From Kitasatospora mediocidica KCTC 9733 (GTDB taxonomy: Bacteria > Actinomycetota > Actinomycetes > Streptomycetales > Streptomycetaceae), in the NCBI RefSeq assembly GCF_000744225.1, contig NZ_JQLN01000005.1:992001-1056000 (forward strand): a stretch of 64,000 nucleotides of DNA, given 5' to 3'. Below are positions 7,988-16,296 of the stretch, in pieces. The stretch's first letter is position 1, and every line of letters starts with the position of its first letter. Made by a program: the position numbers and the translations under genes. The notes beneath the pieces are model-generated. The model was not told the DNA's origin, ran no database searches, and worked only from the letters and a program-made list of their open reading frames with translations.

Positions 7988-8782
7988 TCACACGGCCAGC
8001 ACCCGCACCCCGGCGTCCGAGAAGGCGAGGATCAGCGCCTCGTCCACCGCCTCGTCGGTGACCAGCGTGTCGATCCGGTCCAGCCCGCAGATCCGCGCGA
8101 AGGCGCGTCGGCCGAGCTTGCTGGAGTCGGCGGCCACCACCACCCGGCGGGCCCGCTCGGCGAGCAGCCGGTTCACGCTGGCCTCGCCCTCGTGGTGCGC
8201 GGTGGCGCCCATCTCGACGTCGAGCGCGTCCACGCCGAGCACGGTGACGTCCAGGGTGAGTTCACCGAGCACGGCACTGGCCAGCGGGCCGATCAGTTCA
8301 TACGACTGCGGCCGTGCCACCCCGCCGGTGACCACGATCTTCACCGCCGGGCGCACGGTCAGTTCGTTGGCGATGTTGAGCGCGTTGGTCACCACGGTGA
8401 GCGGCTGGCCGGCGCCCGCCTCGGCGCGCTCGGTCAGCTCGGGGCGCACCGCCAGGGCCCGCGCGACCTCGGTGGTGGTGGTGCCGCCGTTGAGGCCGAC
8501 CACCTCGCCCGGCGCGATCAGGCCGGCCACCGCCGCGCCGATCCGCTGCTTGGCACCGGCGTTGCGCGCGGTCTTGTAGCGCAGCGGCAGGTCGTAGGAG
8601 ACGTTGTGCGCGACGGCACCGCCCCGGGTCCTGGTGACCATCTGCTGACGGGCCAGCTGGTCGAGGTCGCGGCGGATCGTGGCCGCCGACACGTCGAGCG
8701 CCGCAGCCGCCTCTTCGACCTCCAACTTGCCATGCTCGGCAAGGAGTTCGAGGAGACTGTTCCACCGCTCATATCTGGACAC
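7988..8782 (-). CDS. DeoR-family transcriptional repressor
   Basis: A protein of about 264 residues with an N-terminal winged helix-turn-helix (RYERWNSLLELLAEHGKLEV, then DVSAATIRRDLDQLARQ) and a C-terminal DeoR sensor domain (VVGLNGGTTTTEVARAL, VVTNALNIANEL, VVTGG, VVVAADSSKLG). The family senses phosphorylated sugars. The GTG start has GGGAG 9 nt upstream; an ATG six codons earlier lacks such a site. It diverges from the SIS-domain gene, and a perfect palindrome in the shared region is the likely operator. The effector is unknown but the context points to an amino-sugar phosphate. Confidence 0.92.
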   Translation of the reverse strand: MSRYERWNSLLELLAEHGKLEVEEAAAALDVSAATIRRDLDQLARQQMVTRTRGGAVAHNVSYDLPLRYKTARNAGAKQRIGAAVAGLIAPGEVVGLNGGTTTTEVARALAVRPELTERAEAGAGQPLTVVTNALNIANELTVRPAVKIVVTGGVARPQSYELIGPLASAVLGELTLDVTVLGVDALDVEMGATAHHEGEASVNRLLAERARRVVVAADSSKLGRRAFARICGLDRIDTLVTDEAVDEALILAFSDAGVRVLAV

Positions 8783-8877
8783 GCCGCGCCACTCCCTCAT
8801 CTAGACGAGCACTGCGGGGACAGCGTCGCACAGAGCCGCACACGGGCCGGGGCAGGTCCGTCCATCGAGTCAGGGTA

Positions 8878-8895
8878 TTGCGCACTCATGCGCAA
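8878..8895. promoter_or_regulatory. Palindromic operator between the DeoR-type and SIS-domain genes
   Basis: A perfect inverted repeat TTGCGCA-N4-TGCGCAA lies 48 bp upstream of the SIS-domain gene and about 95 bp upstream of the divergent regulator. An AT-rich stretch follows at 8896-8920, unusual in this genome and consistent with a promoter. It is most simply the site of the divergent DeoR-family regulator. Confidence 0.55.
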
Positions 8896-8943
8896 AACAG
8901 CTATAAATCAATCACTTTCACGCAACCCAAGGGAGACGTCGGC

Positions 8944-9882
8944 ATGACTGGCATGACCACCACGGGCAGCTCGCTCACCGCCGAGGAACTCGCCACCCAG
9001 CCCGCCTGCTGGCGCCGCGCCGCCGAACTGGCCGGCCCGTCCTCGGCCGCCCTGCCCGCCGCCGGCGAGCGGGTGGCCGTGGTCGGTTGCGGCACCTCCT
9101 GGTTCATGGCGCAGGCGTACGCCACCCTGCGGGAGACCGCCGGCCACGGCGAGACCGACGCGTTCGCGGCCTCCGAGTTCCCGTACGGCCGCTCCTACGA
9201 CCGGGTCGTGGCGATCACCCGCTCGGGCACCACCACCGAGGTGCTCGCGCTGCTCGACCGGCTGCGCGGCCACACCCCGACCACCGCCCTGACCGGCGAC
9301 CCGGCCACCCCGGTGATGCAGGCCGCCGACCAGGTCGTCGTGCTGGACTTCGCCGACGAGCGCTCGGTGGTGCAGACCCGCTTCGCCACCACCGCGCTGG
9401 CCCTGCTGCGCGCCCACCTGGAGTCCGAGGGCGCCCTCGCCCCCGGCCTGAAGACGCTGGCCGAGGCCGCCGACGACGCCGAGCGCGCCGTCACCGAGCC
9501 GCTGCCGGAGGGCCTGGTCGCCACCGAGCAGATCACCTTCCTGGGCGCCGGCTGGACCAACGGCCTGGCCCTGGAGGCCGGCCTGAAGATGCGCGAGGCC
9601 GCGAGCGCGTGGACCGAGTCCTACCCGGCGATGGAGTACCGGCACGGCCCGATCGCCATCACCGCGCCCGGCCGCGCGGCCTGGATGTTCGGCACCCTGC
9701 CGGAGGGTCTGGCCGAGGACATCGCCCGCACCGGCGGCCAGTTGGTGGCCGGTTCGGGCCCGGAGGGCCTGGACCCGATGGCCGATCTGGTCCGGGCGCA
9801 GCGGCTCGCGGTGGCTCTCGCCGAGGCCCGCGGCCTGGACCCCGACCACCCGCGCGCACTCACCCGCTCGGTCCAGCTCTGA
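8944..9882 (+). CDS. SIS-domain sugar-phosphate isomerase or deaminase-like protein (AgaS/GlmS C-terminal type)
   Basis: A 312-residue protein built of two SIS halves. The first contains VAVVGCGTSWFMAQAYA and ITRSGTTTEVLALLDRL, the phosphosugar-binding serines. The second contains ITFLGAGWTNGLALEAGLKMREAASAWTESYPAMEYRHGPI, as in the isomerase domain of glucosamine-6-phosphate synthase. There is no glutamine amidotransferase domain, so it is not a full GlmS. Likely it isomerises or deaminates an amino-sugar phosphate, but the exact substrate is not given by the sequence. The ATG has GGGAG about 8 nt upstream. It diverges from a DeoR-family regulator and precedes nagKA. Confidence 0.88.
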   Translation: MTGMTTTGSSLTAEELATQPACWRRAAELAGPSSAALPAAGERVAVVGCGTSWFMAQAYATLRETAGHGETDAFAASEFPYGRSYDRVVAITRSGTTTEVLALLDRLRGHTPTTALTGDPATPVMQAADQVVVLDFADERSVVQTRFATTALALLRAHLESEGALAPGLKTLAEAADDAERAVTEPLPEGLVATEQITFLGAGWTNGLALEAGLKMREAASAWTESYPAMEYRHGPIAITAPGRAAWMFGTLPEGLAEDIARTGGQLVAGSGPEGLDPMADLVRAQRLAVALAEARGLDPDHPRALTRSVQL

Positions 9883-9888
9883 CCCCTG

Positions 9889-9904
9889 CCCGGGAGCACC
9901 CGGG
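9889..9904 (+). terminator. Short GC hairpin after the SIS-domain gene
   Basis: CCCGGG-agca-CCCGGG forms a 6-bp stem with a 4-nt loop, 6 bp past the stop codon. It may end the SIS-domain transcript before the separately controlled nagK promoter. It is weak evidence on its own. Confidence 0.35.
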
Positions 9905-9963
9905 TGGTCCATCCTGGAGGGACGCGACCAAGCTCACTGGCCGTGGCTCAGACCAATAACGCC

Positions 9964-9979
9964 ACTGGACTAGACCTCT
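9964..9979. promoter_or_regulatory. DasR-like operator (dre) upstream of nagK
   Basis: ACTGGACTAGACCTCT matches the dre consensus at 14 of 16 positions, with the central CTAGACC intact. It lies 29 bp upstream of the nagK GTG. A second, weaker copy (TGGCTCAGACCA, 9 of 12) lies about 15 bp further upstream. From memory, nagKA is a known DasR target in S. coelicolor, which supports the call. Confidence 0.75.
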
Positions 9980-10007
9980 CGTCCCCGGTCAAGGGAAACT
10001 GTCCCCC

Positions 10008-11060
10008 GTGAAGCACGTCATCGCACTCGATGTAGGCGGCACCGGCATGAAGGCCGCGTTGCTCGCCCAGGACGGCTCCGTGCTGTTCGAGGCACGCCGA
10101 CCGACCGGGCGGGAGCACGGCACCGATGCCGTCGTCGCCACCATCCTCGACTTCGCCGCCGACCTCGCGGACGAGGGCCAGAGCCGTTTCGGCTGCCGGC
10201 CACTCGCCGCGGGCGTCGCCGTACCGGGGACGATCGACGAGAGGAACGGGATCGCGGTCTTCTCCGCCAACCTCGGTTGGCGCGACCTCCCCCTGCGCAA
10301 ACTGCTCGGGGAACGGCTGGGCGGTCCGCACGGCGAAGCCATGCCGGTCGCCCTCGGCCACGACGTCCGCTCCGGCGGGCTGGCCGAGGGGAGGATCGGC
10401 GCCGGCCGCGGCGTCGACCGGTTCCTCTTCATCGCGCTGGGCACCGGCATCGCCGGCGCGATCGGGATCGGCGGCCGGATCGAGGCCGGTGCGCACGGCT
10501 ACGGCGGCGAGATCGGCCATGTGGTGGTCCGCCCCGGTGGACCCCTGTGCGGCTGCGGCGCCCGCGGCTGCCTGGAGACCCTGGCGTCGGCGTCGGCCGT
10601 CTCCCGGGCCTGGGCCGAGGCTTGCGGGGACCCACGGGCCGAGGCCTCGGACTGCGCGACGGCCGTCGAGGCCGGCGACGAGCGGGCCCTGCGGGTCTGG
10701 CAGGACGCCGTGGCGGCCCTCGCGGACGGCATCGCGCTGGCGCAGAGCCTGCTCGACCCGTCGACCGTGATCGTCGGCGGCGGCCTCGCCGAGGCCGGTG
10801 ACACGCTCTTCACGCCCCTGCGCGCGGCGGTGACCGACCGGCTGACCTTCCAGATGCCTCCGAAGGTCGTCCCGGCCATGCTCAAGGACACCGCGGCATC
10901 CCTGGGCGCGGGACTCCTCGCCTGGGACCTGCTCTCGGTCACCCCGCCCCCCACCGAAGCCGACGGCTTCCAGCTCGCCGAGCGGCGAGCCGCGGGCCGG
11001 CCCGCGCCGCTGCCCGTGGGACAGGATTCGAAGTCAACAGGACGGGACGTGACCGCGTGA
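10008..11060 (+). CDS. nagK: N-acetylglucosamine kinase, ROK family
   Basis: A 350-residue ROK-family sugar kinase. Marks are the N-terminal phosphate-binding LDVGGTGMKAALLA, the catalytic region with LGTGIAGAIGIGG, the zinc-binding CGCGARGCLET near residue 185, and VIVGGGLAEAG near the C-terminus. It should phosphorylate imported N-acetylglucosamine in the cytoplasm. The GTG start is set by the GGVGGT spacing typical of the family. Its stop overlaps the start of nagA by 4 bp, so the two form a translationally coupled pair feeding NagA, and an upstream dre-like site implies DasR control. Confidence 0.92.
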   Translation: MKHVIALDVGGTGMKAALLAQDGSVLFEARRPTGREHGTDAVVATILDFAADLADEGQSRFGCRPLAAGVAVPGTIDERNGIAVFSANLGWRDLPLRKLLGERLGGPHGEAMPVALGHDVRSGGLAEGRIGAGRGVDRFLFIALGTGIAGAIGIGGRIEAGAHGYGGEIGHVVVRPGGPLCGCGARGCLETLASASAVSRAWAEACGDPRAEASDCATAVEAGDERALRVWQDAVAALADGIALAQSLLDPSTVIVGGGLAEAGDTLFTPLRAAVTDRLTFQMPPKVVPAMLKDTAASLGAGLLAWDLLSVTPPPTEADGFQLAERRAAGRPAPLPVGQDSKSTGRDVTA

Positions 11061-12229
11061 GTACTGTGCGCACAGCGCTGGCCGGCGCACGGCTGGTGCT
11101 GCCCACCGGCGTCGTCGAGAACGGTCGGCTCACCGTGGCGGGGAGCACGATCGAGTCGGTCGGCGGCACCGCGCGGGCCGACGACCTCGACCTGACCGGC
11201 TGCACGGTGGTGCCCGGCTTCGTCGACCTCCACGTGCACGGCGGCGGCGGCGCCGCGTTCACCGAGGGCATCGCCGAGGAGGCGCTGATCACCGCCCGTG
11301 CCCACCTGGAGCACGGCACCACCACCACGATGGCCTCCACCGTCACCGGTGAGATCGACGAGATCTGCCGGCAGGCGGCCGTCCTCTCCGAGCTGGTCGA
11401 GGACGGCGTGCTGGCGGGCATCCACTTCGAGGGCCCGTTCATCTCGCAGCACCGCTGCGGCGCGCACCGCCCCGACCTGCTCCGCGACCCGGACCCGGCG
11501 CTGGTGCGCAAGCTGGTGGACGCCGCCCGCGGCCACGCCAAGATGGTCACCCTCGCGCCGGAACTGCCGGGCGGCCTGGAGTCGGTGCGGATGCTGGCCG
11601 AGCTCGGGGTGATCGCGGCCGTCGGGCACACCGACTCCGACTACGCCAAGGCACTGGAGGCGATCGAGGCCGGCGCCACCGTCGCCACCCACCTGTTCAA
11701 CGCGATGCCGGGCGTCCAGCACCGCGCACCGGGCCCGATCGTGGCCCTGCTGGAGGACGAGCGGGTCACCGTCGAGCTGATCAACGACGGCACCCACCTG
11801 CACCCGTCGGTGCTCGACCTGGCGTACGGCACGGCCGGCGCCGAGCGGGTCGCGCTGATCACCGACGCGATGGGCGCGGCCGGCATGGGCGACGGCCGCT
11901 ACCCGCTGGGCCCGCTCCAGGTGCAGGTCACCGACGGGGTGGCGCGGCTGGTCGAGGGCGGCTCGATCGCCGGCTCGACGCTCACCCTGGACGTGGCGTT
12001 CAAGCGCTCGATGACGATCAACCGGCTGAGCCTGCCGCAGGTGGTCCAGTCGATCTCCACCACGCCGGCCAGGCTGCTCGGCCTGTCGGACTCGATCGGC
12101 ACCCTGGAGGCCGGCAAGAACGCCGACCTGGTGGTCCTCGACTCCGGCACGTACGACCTGCTCGCGGTCGTCCGGCGCGGCGAGTGGATCGTCGGCGGCG
12201 ACCGCTTCGCCCCCGCGCCCGCGGCCTGA
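11057..12229 (+). CDS. nagA: N-acetylglucosamine-6-phosphate deacetylase
   Basis: A 390-residue amidohydrolase that removes acetate from GlcNAc-6-phosphate to give glucosamine-6-phosphate, the DasR effector. Motifs are the metal-binding VDLHVHGGGG, IHFEGPFIS with the catalytic-site glutamate, AVGHTDSDYA, THLFNAMPG with the metal histidine, and ALITDAMGAAGMGDG with the catalytic aspartate. The length is normal. It overlaps nagK by 4 bp (GTGA), so the kinase and deacetylase should be made together. Confidence 0.95.
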   Translation: MSTVRTALAGARLVLPTGVVENGRLTVAGSTIESVGGTARADDLDLTGCTVVPGFVDLHVHGGGGAAFTEGIAEEALITARAHLEHGTTTTMASTVTGEIDEICRQAAVLSELVEDGVLAGIHFEGPFISQHRCGAHRPDLLRDPDPALVRKLVDAARGHAKMVTLAPELPGGLESVRMLAELGVIAAVGHTDSDYAKALEAIEAGATVATHLFNAMPGVQHRAPGPIVALLEDERVTVELINDGTHLHPSVLDLAYGTAGAERVALITDAMGAAGMGDGRYPLGPLQVQVTDGVARLVEGGSIAGSTLTLDVAFKRSMTINRLSLPQVVQSISTTPARLLGLSDSIGTLEAGKNADLVVLDSGTYDLLAVVRRGEWIVGGDRFAPAPAA

Positions 12230-12262
12230 CGACAGGTCAGGCCGGGCGCGGGGCGGACCGGA

Positions 12263-13282
12263 TCAGCTCTGCGCGGGAGCCGGGGCCCCGGCAGTCGGGT
12301 AGCTGTTCGAGTCCATGCCGGTGATCGCCACCTGGTCGACCAGGACGGACCCTCCGGACGGGGCCGACACCGTGAGGGTGTTGGTCCCCGCCTGGAGGTC
12401 AGGCCATATGTTCGTGGAGTACCAGGACTGCGTCGGGTCGGCGCCCTTGGCGCCGTAGTTCTTGAACGTCACTCCACCACTGCGGTCGGTGCCGTTGACC
12501 GCGACCGCCGCCTTCACCGGGTCGCCACTGTTGTTGAAGTGCAGCCAGAACTTGTACTGGCCGGCGGTGGGCACGGTGACCGTCCAGGACACCGAGGAGC
12601 CCGCCTGGAGCGTCAGGTAGCTGCCGTCGGAGGAGACCGCGCCCTTGATGGTGTTCGCCGAGGGGGCGTTCTGCGCCTGCGCCTTGGAGGCGTCCAGCAC
12701 GCTGCCGGTGCTGCCGCTCGGGCTGGCCGACGCGGACGGCGAGGACGACGACGCGCTGGAGCCGGGCGTGCCGGGAGCGCTGGCGTGCGTCGAACCGGAG
12801 CCGGCCGCCGGGTGGCCGCCCGCGGTCTTGTCCTTGGCGTCGTTGCCCGAGAGCGCGATGCCGGAACCGATCGCGATGGCCGCGACCACCGCCACCACGC
12901 CGATCACCGGGCCCTTGCCGCGGCCGCGCGGGGTGTCCTCGCCGGGCAGCGGACGGGAGCGCTCGGCGTACCGGGACTGCTGCGGCAGCTGGGTGGTCTG
13001 CTCGGCCCCCGGGCCCTGCGGCCGGTAGGGCTGCTGGCGCTGCTGCTGCTGCTGCGCCTGCTGGGGGTACTGCTGGTAGGGCTGCTGCTGGTGCTGCGGC
13101 TGCTGGCCGTACTGGGCGCGGCCGACCTCCATCGGGCGGGTGTACGCGTTGCGCGGCGCCACCGGGGCGCGCTCCGCCCCGCCCTCACCCTCCGCCGGAC
13201 GGTAGAGGTAGGCGAACGGGTCGTCTTCCTGCGCAGGACCGCCCGCACCGTTCTCGGGCGCTCCGCTGCTGCCGTCCGTCAT
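12263..13282 (-). CDS. Membrane-anchored protein with Gln-rich N-terminus and C-terminal carbohydrate-binding-like domain
   Basis: A protein of about 339 residues, convergent with nagA. Residues about 75-110 are a Gln/Tyr/Pro-rich low-complexity tract, and one transmembrane helix (GPVIGVVAVVAAIAIGSGIA, about residue 125-145) follows a charged stretch. After a Ser/Gly/Ala linker, the last 130 residues (ending about GGSVLVDQVAITGM) look like a CBM6/CBM35-type beta-sandwich, with YKFWLHFNNSGD and a late VDQVAITG strand typical of that fold. It would display a sugar-binding domain outside the membrane. The ATG chosen has GGGGAG 12 nt upstream; an ATG 20 codons earlier is possible. The ligand is unknown; nearby nagKA is suggestive only. 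Confidence 0.8.
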   Translation of the reverse strand: MTDGSSGAPENGAGGPAQEDDPFAYLYRPAEGEGGAERAPVAPRNAYTRPMEVGRAQYGQQPQHQQQPYQQYPQQAQQQQQRQQPYRPQGPGAEQTTQLPQQSRYAERSRPLPGEDTPRGRGKGPVIGVVAVVAAIAIGSGIALSGNDAKDKTAGGHPAAGSGSTHASAPGTPGSSASSSSPSASASPSGSTGSVLDASKAQAQNAPSANTIKGAVSSDGSYLTLQAGSSVSWTVTVPTAGQYKFWLHFNNSGDPVKAAVAVNGTDRSGGVTFKNYGAKGADPTQSWYSTNIWPDLQAGTNTLTVSAPSGGSVLVDQVAITGMDSNSYPTAGAPAPAQS

Positions 13283-13415
13283 CGCGGTGGTCAACTCCCC
13301 AATGCCGTTTCCTGCACCAACGCCGTCTGTGGCCGTACGCACGGCACCCTACCCGCAGCACATGACAAGGAAAAAAGTAAGTGCCCGGCTACCGGCACCC
13401 GTCCGGGCGCCCGGA

Positions 13416-15326
13416 TCAGCCCGCGCGACGGTGCGAGCGCTCGCCGCGGGCACCACGGACCGCGCCGCCGCGCGCCCGCTTCTCGTCGTACATCCGCTTG
13501 TCGGCGGCGTGCAGGACCTCCTCGATGCTCATCCCGCAGCCCGCCCAGCCGATCCCCAGGCTGACCCCGACCCGCATCACCCGACCGGCTATCCGCATCG
13601 GCGGGATGATCGCGTTGCGCAGCCGCACGGCCAGCTCGGTGGCCTCCTCGGAGCCGATGCCGTCGGCCAGCACCACGAACTCGTCGCCGCCGAGACGGGC
13701 CACCGTGTCACCCTCACGGACCACCTGCTGCAACCGGCGGGCCACCTCCACCAGCACCGCGTCCCCGGCGTTGTGGCCGAACCGGTCGTTGACGGACTTG
13801 AAGCCGTCCAGGTCGCAGAAGACCACCGCCAGCCCCTTCTGCGCCGCCGGCGCGGAGCCGGAGCGGAACGGGGCGCTCCACGGCTCGGGGGCCGTGCCGG
13901 GGTCGACCGGGACCACCGCGTGCACGTGGTCGGCGGGCGGCTCGCCGTAGCCCGGCCGTTCCGGGATGGCGTCGCGCTCCCCGTAGCCGAAGCCGGGATA
14001 GCGCTCGTGCTCGCCGTAGCCGTGCATCAGCACCGTACGGCCGCCGCCCGGTCCGGACAGCCCCTCCAACGCCCCTGACGCACCGCCAGGCGCCCCCGTG
14101 GCACCTGGTGCGCCCTCCAGCGCCTCCTGGCCGCTGCGCGGGCTGTGCGGCCCGTACGAGCCGGACGGGCTGTGCGAGGCGGCCGCGCCCTCCAGCGCGC
14201 AGGTCGCCGCACCGTGCGCGGCGGCGCCGCCGGGCCCCTGCGGCAGCGGGCAGAGCCGACGGGCCAGCCGGCTGCGCAGCTCGGCGCTGTTCGGCAGGCC
14301 GGTGAGCGCGTCGTGGCTGGCCCGGTGGGCGAGTTGGAACTCGTGGCGCTTGCGCTCCTCGATGTCCTCGACGTGGGTGAGCAGGAAGCTAGGGCCCTCG
14401 GCCGCGTCGGCGACCACCGAGTTGCGCAGGCAGACCCACTGGTAGCCGCCGTCCCGGCGGGAGAGCCGCAGCTCGGCCCGCCCGCTCTCGGCGCTGGTGC
14501 GCTCCAGCAGGCTGCGGTCGTCGGGGTGCACCAGGTCGAGGAAGCTCTGCTGGCGCAGCGCCGCGCGCGGGCGCCCGAGCAGCCGGCAGAGCGCGTCGTT
14601 GACCCGGGTCAACTGCCCCCGGGCGGCGCCGTGCAGCTCGGTGATGGCCATCCCGCTGGGTGCGTACTCGAAGGCCTGCCGGAAGCTCTCCTCGCTGGCC
14701 AGCAGCGCCTGCTGCTCCTTCTCCAGGCGGGCCAGCGCGCGTTGCATCTCGGCCCGCAGGCGGGCGTTGCCGATCGCGATCGAGGCCTGCAGGGAGAACA
14801 TCTCCAGGGCTTCCCTGGTCCACGCGCCGGGCCGTTTGCCGCTGCGCGGACGGTCCACCGAGAGGACGCCGAGCAGGTCGCCGCCGGCGCTGTACATCGG
14901 CGCGAGCAGGGCGTCCTCGGGATGCCAGTCGTTGGCGTAGACCGGGAGCGCGCCGTCGTCGGTCCAGCGCGGGATGTCCGCGCCGACCGCCCAGCCGCGG
15001 TCGTGCGGCAGGAACCGCAGGGTCCCCCAGTGATCGCTGACCGCCAGCAGCCGGTCCCAGGACTCGCGCGAGCCGACCTGGCCGAGCAGCACCGAGGGCC
15101 CGCCGAACTCGCGCTCCTCGTACTCCCAGACGGCCGCCACCATCAGGTCGCCGTCGGGCCGGACCAGACTCACCGCGGCCGCGCCGAACCCGAGCCCGTG
15201 CACCGACCCCTCGACCACCGCCTGGAGGGTGCCCGCCAGGCTGCGGGCAGCGTTGAGGTCCGCCACGACCCGGTGCAAGGTGCGGAGGGTCGCGAGACGG
15301 ACGTACGGCTCCGACTCGGCTTCCAT
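13416..15326 (-). CDS. cdgB: GAF-PAS-GGDEF diguanylate cyclase, CdgB-like
   Basis: A 636-residue cytoplasmic signalling protein. A GAF domain covers about residues 10-190, a coiled-coil linker (RALARLEKEQQALLASEESF) follows, and a PAS/PAC pair about 210-330. The GGDEF domain starts at HDALTGLPN and holds FCDLDGFKSVND and the intact catalytic GGDEF. REGD five residues before GGDEF is the inhibitory RxxD site, so it should make c-di-GMP and be product-inhibited. An insertion of about 130 Gly/Pro/Ala/Ser-rich residues separates the DALTGL helix from the first catalytic strand. Domain order and nearby nagA match S. coelicolor CdgB (from memory). A CRP-like palindrome lies upstream. Confidence 0.92.
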   Translation of the reverse strand: MEAESEPYVRLATLRTLHRVVADLNAARSLAGTLQAVVEGSVHGLGFGAAAVSLVRPDGDLMVAAVWEYEEREFGGPSVLLGQVGSRESWDRLLAVSDHWGTLRFLPHDRGWAVGADIPRWTDDGALPVYANDWHPEDALLAPMYSAGGDLLGVLSVDRPRSGKRPGAWTREALEMFSLQASIAIGNARLRAEMQRALARLEKEQQALLASEESFRQAFEYAPSGMAITELHGAARGQLTRVNDALCRLLGRPRAALRQQSFLDLVHPDDRSLLERTSAESGRAELRLSRRDGGYQWVCLRNSVVADAAEGPSFLLTHVEDIEERKRHEFQLAHRASHDALTGLPNSAELRSRLARRLCPLPQGPGGAAAHGAATCALEGAAASHSPSGSYGPHSPRSGQEALEGAPGATGAPGGASGALEGLSGPGGGRTVLMHGYGEHERYPGFGYGERDAIPERPGYGEPPADHVHAVVPVDPGTAPEPWSAPFRSGSAPAAQKGLAVVFCDLDGFKSVNDRFGHNAGDAVLVEVARRLQQVVREGDTVARLGGDEFVVLADGIGSEEATELAVRLRNAIIPPMRIAGRVMRVGVSLGIGWAGCGMSIEEVLHAADKRMYDEKRARGGAVRGARGERSHRRAG

Positions 15327-15442
15327 GCGGGGGCTCCCCGGCTTCTTCGGATAGGTCTTGATGGTTATCGTCCGATTGCCAGAAGAACTGAATCACAGCG
15401 AGCACAGCATTCGGCACGCTCGGTCAGCAATAGGTCGTCACT

Positions 15443-15458
15443 TGTGACTCAAATCACA
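15443..15458. promoter_or_regulatory. CRP/FNR-type palindrome upstream of cdgB
   Basis: TGTGA-N6-TCACA is a perfect match to the classical CRP consensus, about 117 bp upstream of the cdgB start. It overlaps a second palindrome, GTCAC-TT-GTGAC at 15437-15448. Streptomyces has a CRP homologue involved in development; binding here is predicted only. The rest of the 15327-15670 gene-free stretch shows no clear BldD box. Confidence 0.55.
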
Positions 15459-15671
15459 CAACCCATAGACAGGCAAACCCGGTTCATCTCGGTCATGCCC
15501 GGACACGATTCCGCGATGGCCACCTTCGACGTCGGTCGTGGACGGCCCGAACTGAAGGCGCCTGCCCGCCGCCGGGCCCTGCCACTTCACCCCTGGGGGT
15601 GAGCCGGGCCCCGCCCAGGGTGAATCCGGCGGCCTCCAGTCGGCCCAGCGGGGGTCCTACTCTCCGAAGAA

Positions 15672-15693
15672 GGTCCTAGGACCTCCTAGGACC
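15672..15693. repeat. Tandem 10-bp palindromic repeat upstream of the flavin reductase gene
   Basis: TCCTAGGACC occurs twice head to tail (15674-15683 and 15684-15693), and the first copy extends to the perfect palindrome GGTCCTAGGACC at 15672-15683. It lies 46 bp upstream of the predicted leaderless start of the flavin reductase gene, an operator-like position. Confidence 0.6.
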
Positions 15694-15738
15694 ACCGCCC
15701 GATGCCGCCGCCCCCGAACCCCGACTACCGTGCGGTAC

Positions 15739-16278
15739 GTGTCCATGTCGCCGCAGCCCGCAGCTGCCTCCCTCGCCACGCCGGACGAGTTCCGGGCCGC
15801 CCTCTCCCAGCTGGCCGCCGGGGTCGCCCTGCTGACCGTGCACGACCTGGGCGAGGACGCCGGGCCGGCCGAGGACGCCGGGATGACCGCGACCTCGTTC
15901 CTGTCGGTGTCGCTGGAACCGCCGCTGGTGCTGGTCTCGGTGCGCGAGGACTCCCGGATGGACGAGCTGCTGACCCGCAACGACCTCTGGGCCGTCTCGC
16001 TGCTCGGCGAGCGGCACCGCACGCTGGCGTCCCGGTTCGCCATGAAGGGGCGGCTCAGCGACCGGCTGCTCTTCGCCGACACCCCGCACCACCGCGGCCC
16101 GGCCACGGGTGCGCCGCTGGTGGAGGGCGCGCTGGCCACCGTCGAGTGCCGCACCGAGCAGCGGATAGCCGCCGGGGACCACACCCTGCTGATCGGCCGC
16201 GTGCTGGAGGCCCGGGTGCCGTCGCCGGACGCGCAGCCGCTGCTCTACTTCCGCGGCGGCTACCGCCAGCTCGGCTGA
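15739..16278 (+). CDS. Flavin reductase-like FMN-binding protein
   Basis: A protein of about 179 residues of the flavin reductase (DIM6/NTAB) domain family. The family core is visible in DEFRAALSQLAAGVALLTVH, MTATSFLSVSLEPPLVLVSV and FAMKGRLSDRLLF, with HTLLIGRVLEARV near the C-terminus. Such proteins bind FMN and either reduce free flavin for a partner monooxygenase or act alone; no monooxygenase adjoins. Candidate starts are GTG at this position, a GTG three codons earlier and an ATG two codons later. A TACCGT -10 box ends 7 nt before this GTG, suggesting a leaderless mRNA. A tandem palindrome lies upstream. Confidence 0.8.
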   Translation: MSMSPQPAAASLATPDEFRAALSQLAAGVALLTVHDLGEDAGPAEDAGMTATSFLSVSLEPPLVLVSVREDSRMDELLTRNDLWAVSLLGERHRTLASRFAMKGRLSDRLLFADTPHHRGPATGAPLVEGALATVECRTEQRIAAGDHTLLIGRVLEARVPSPDAQPLLYFRGGYRQLG

Positions 16279-16296
16279 ACGCCGGGCGCCCGGGGA

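Noticed and set aside
15327..15738. BldD operator upstream of cdgB
   Set aside because: Expected from S. coelicolor, but the TnAC...GTnA pairs present here have the wrong spacing.
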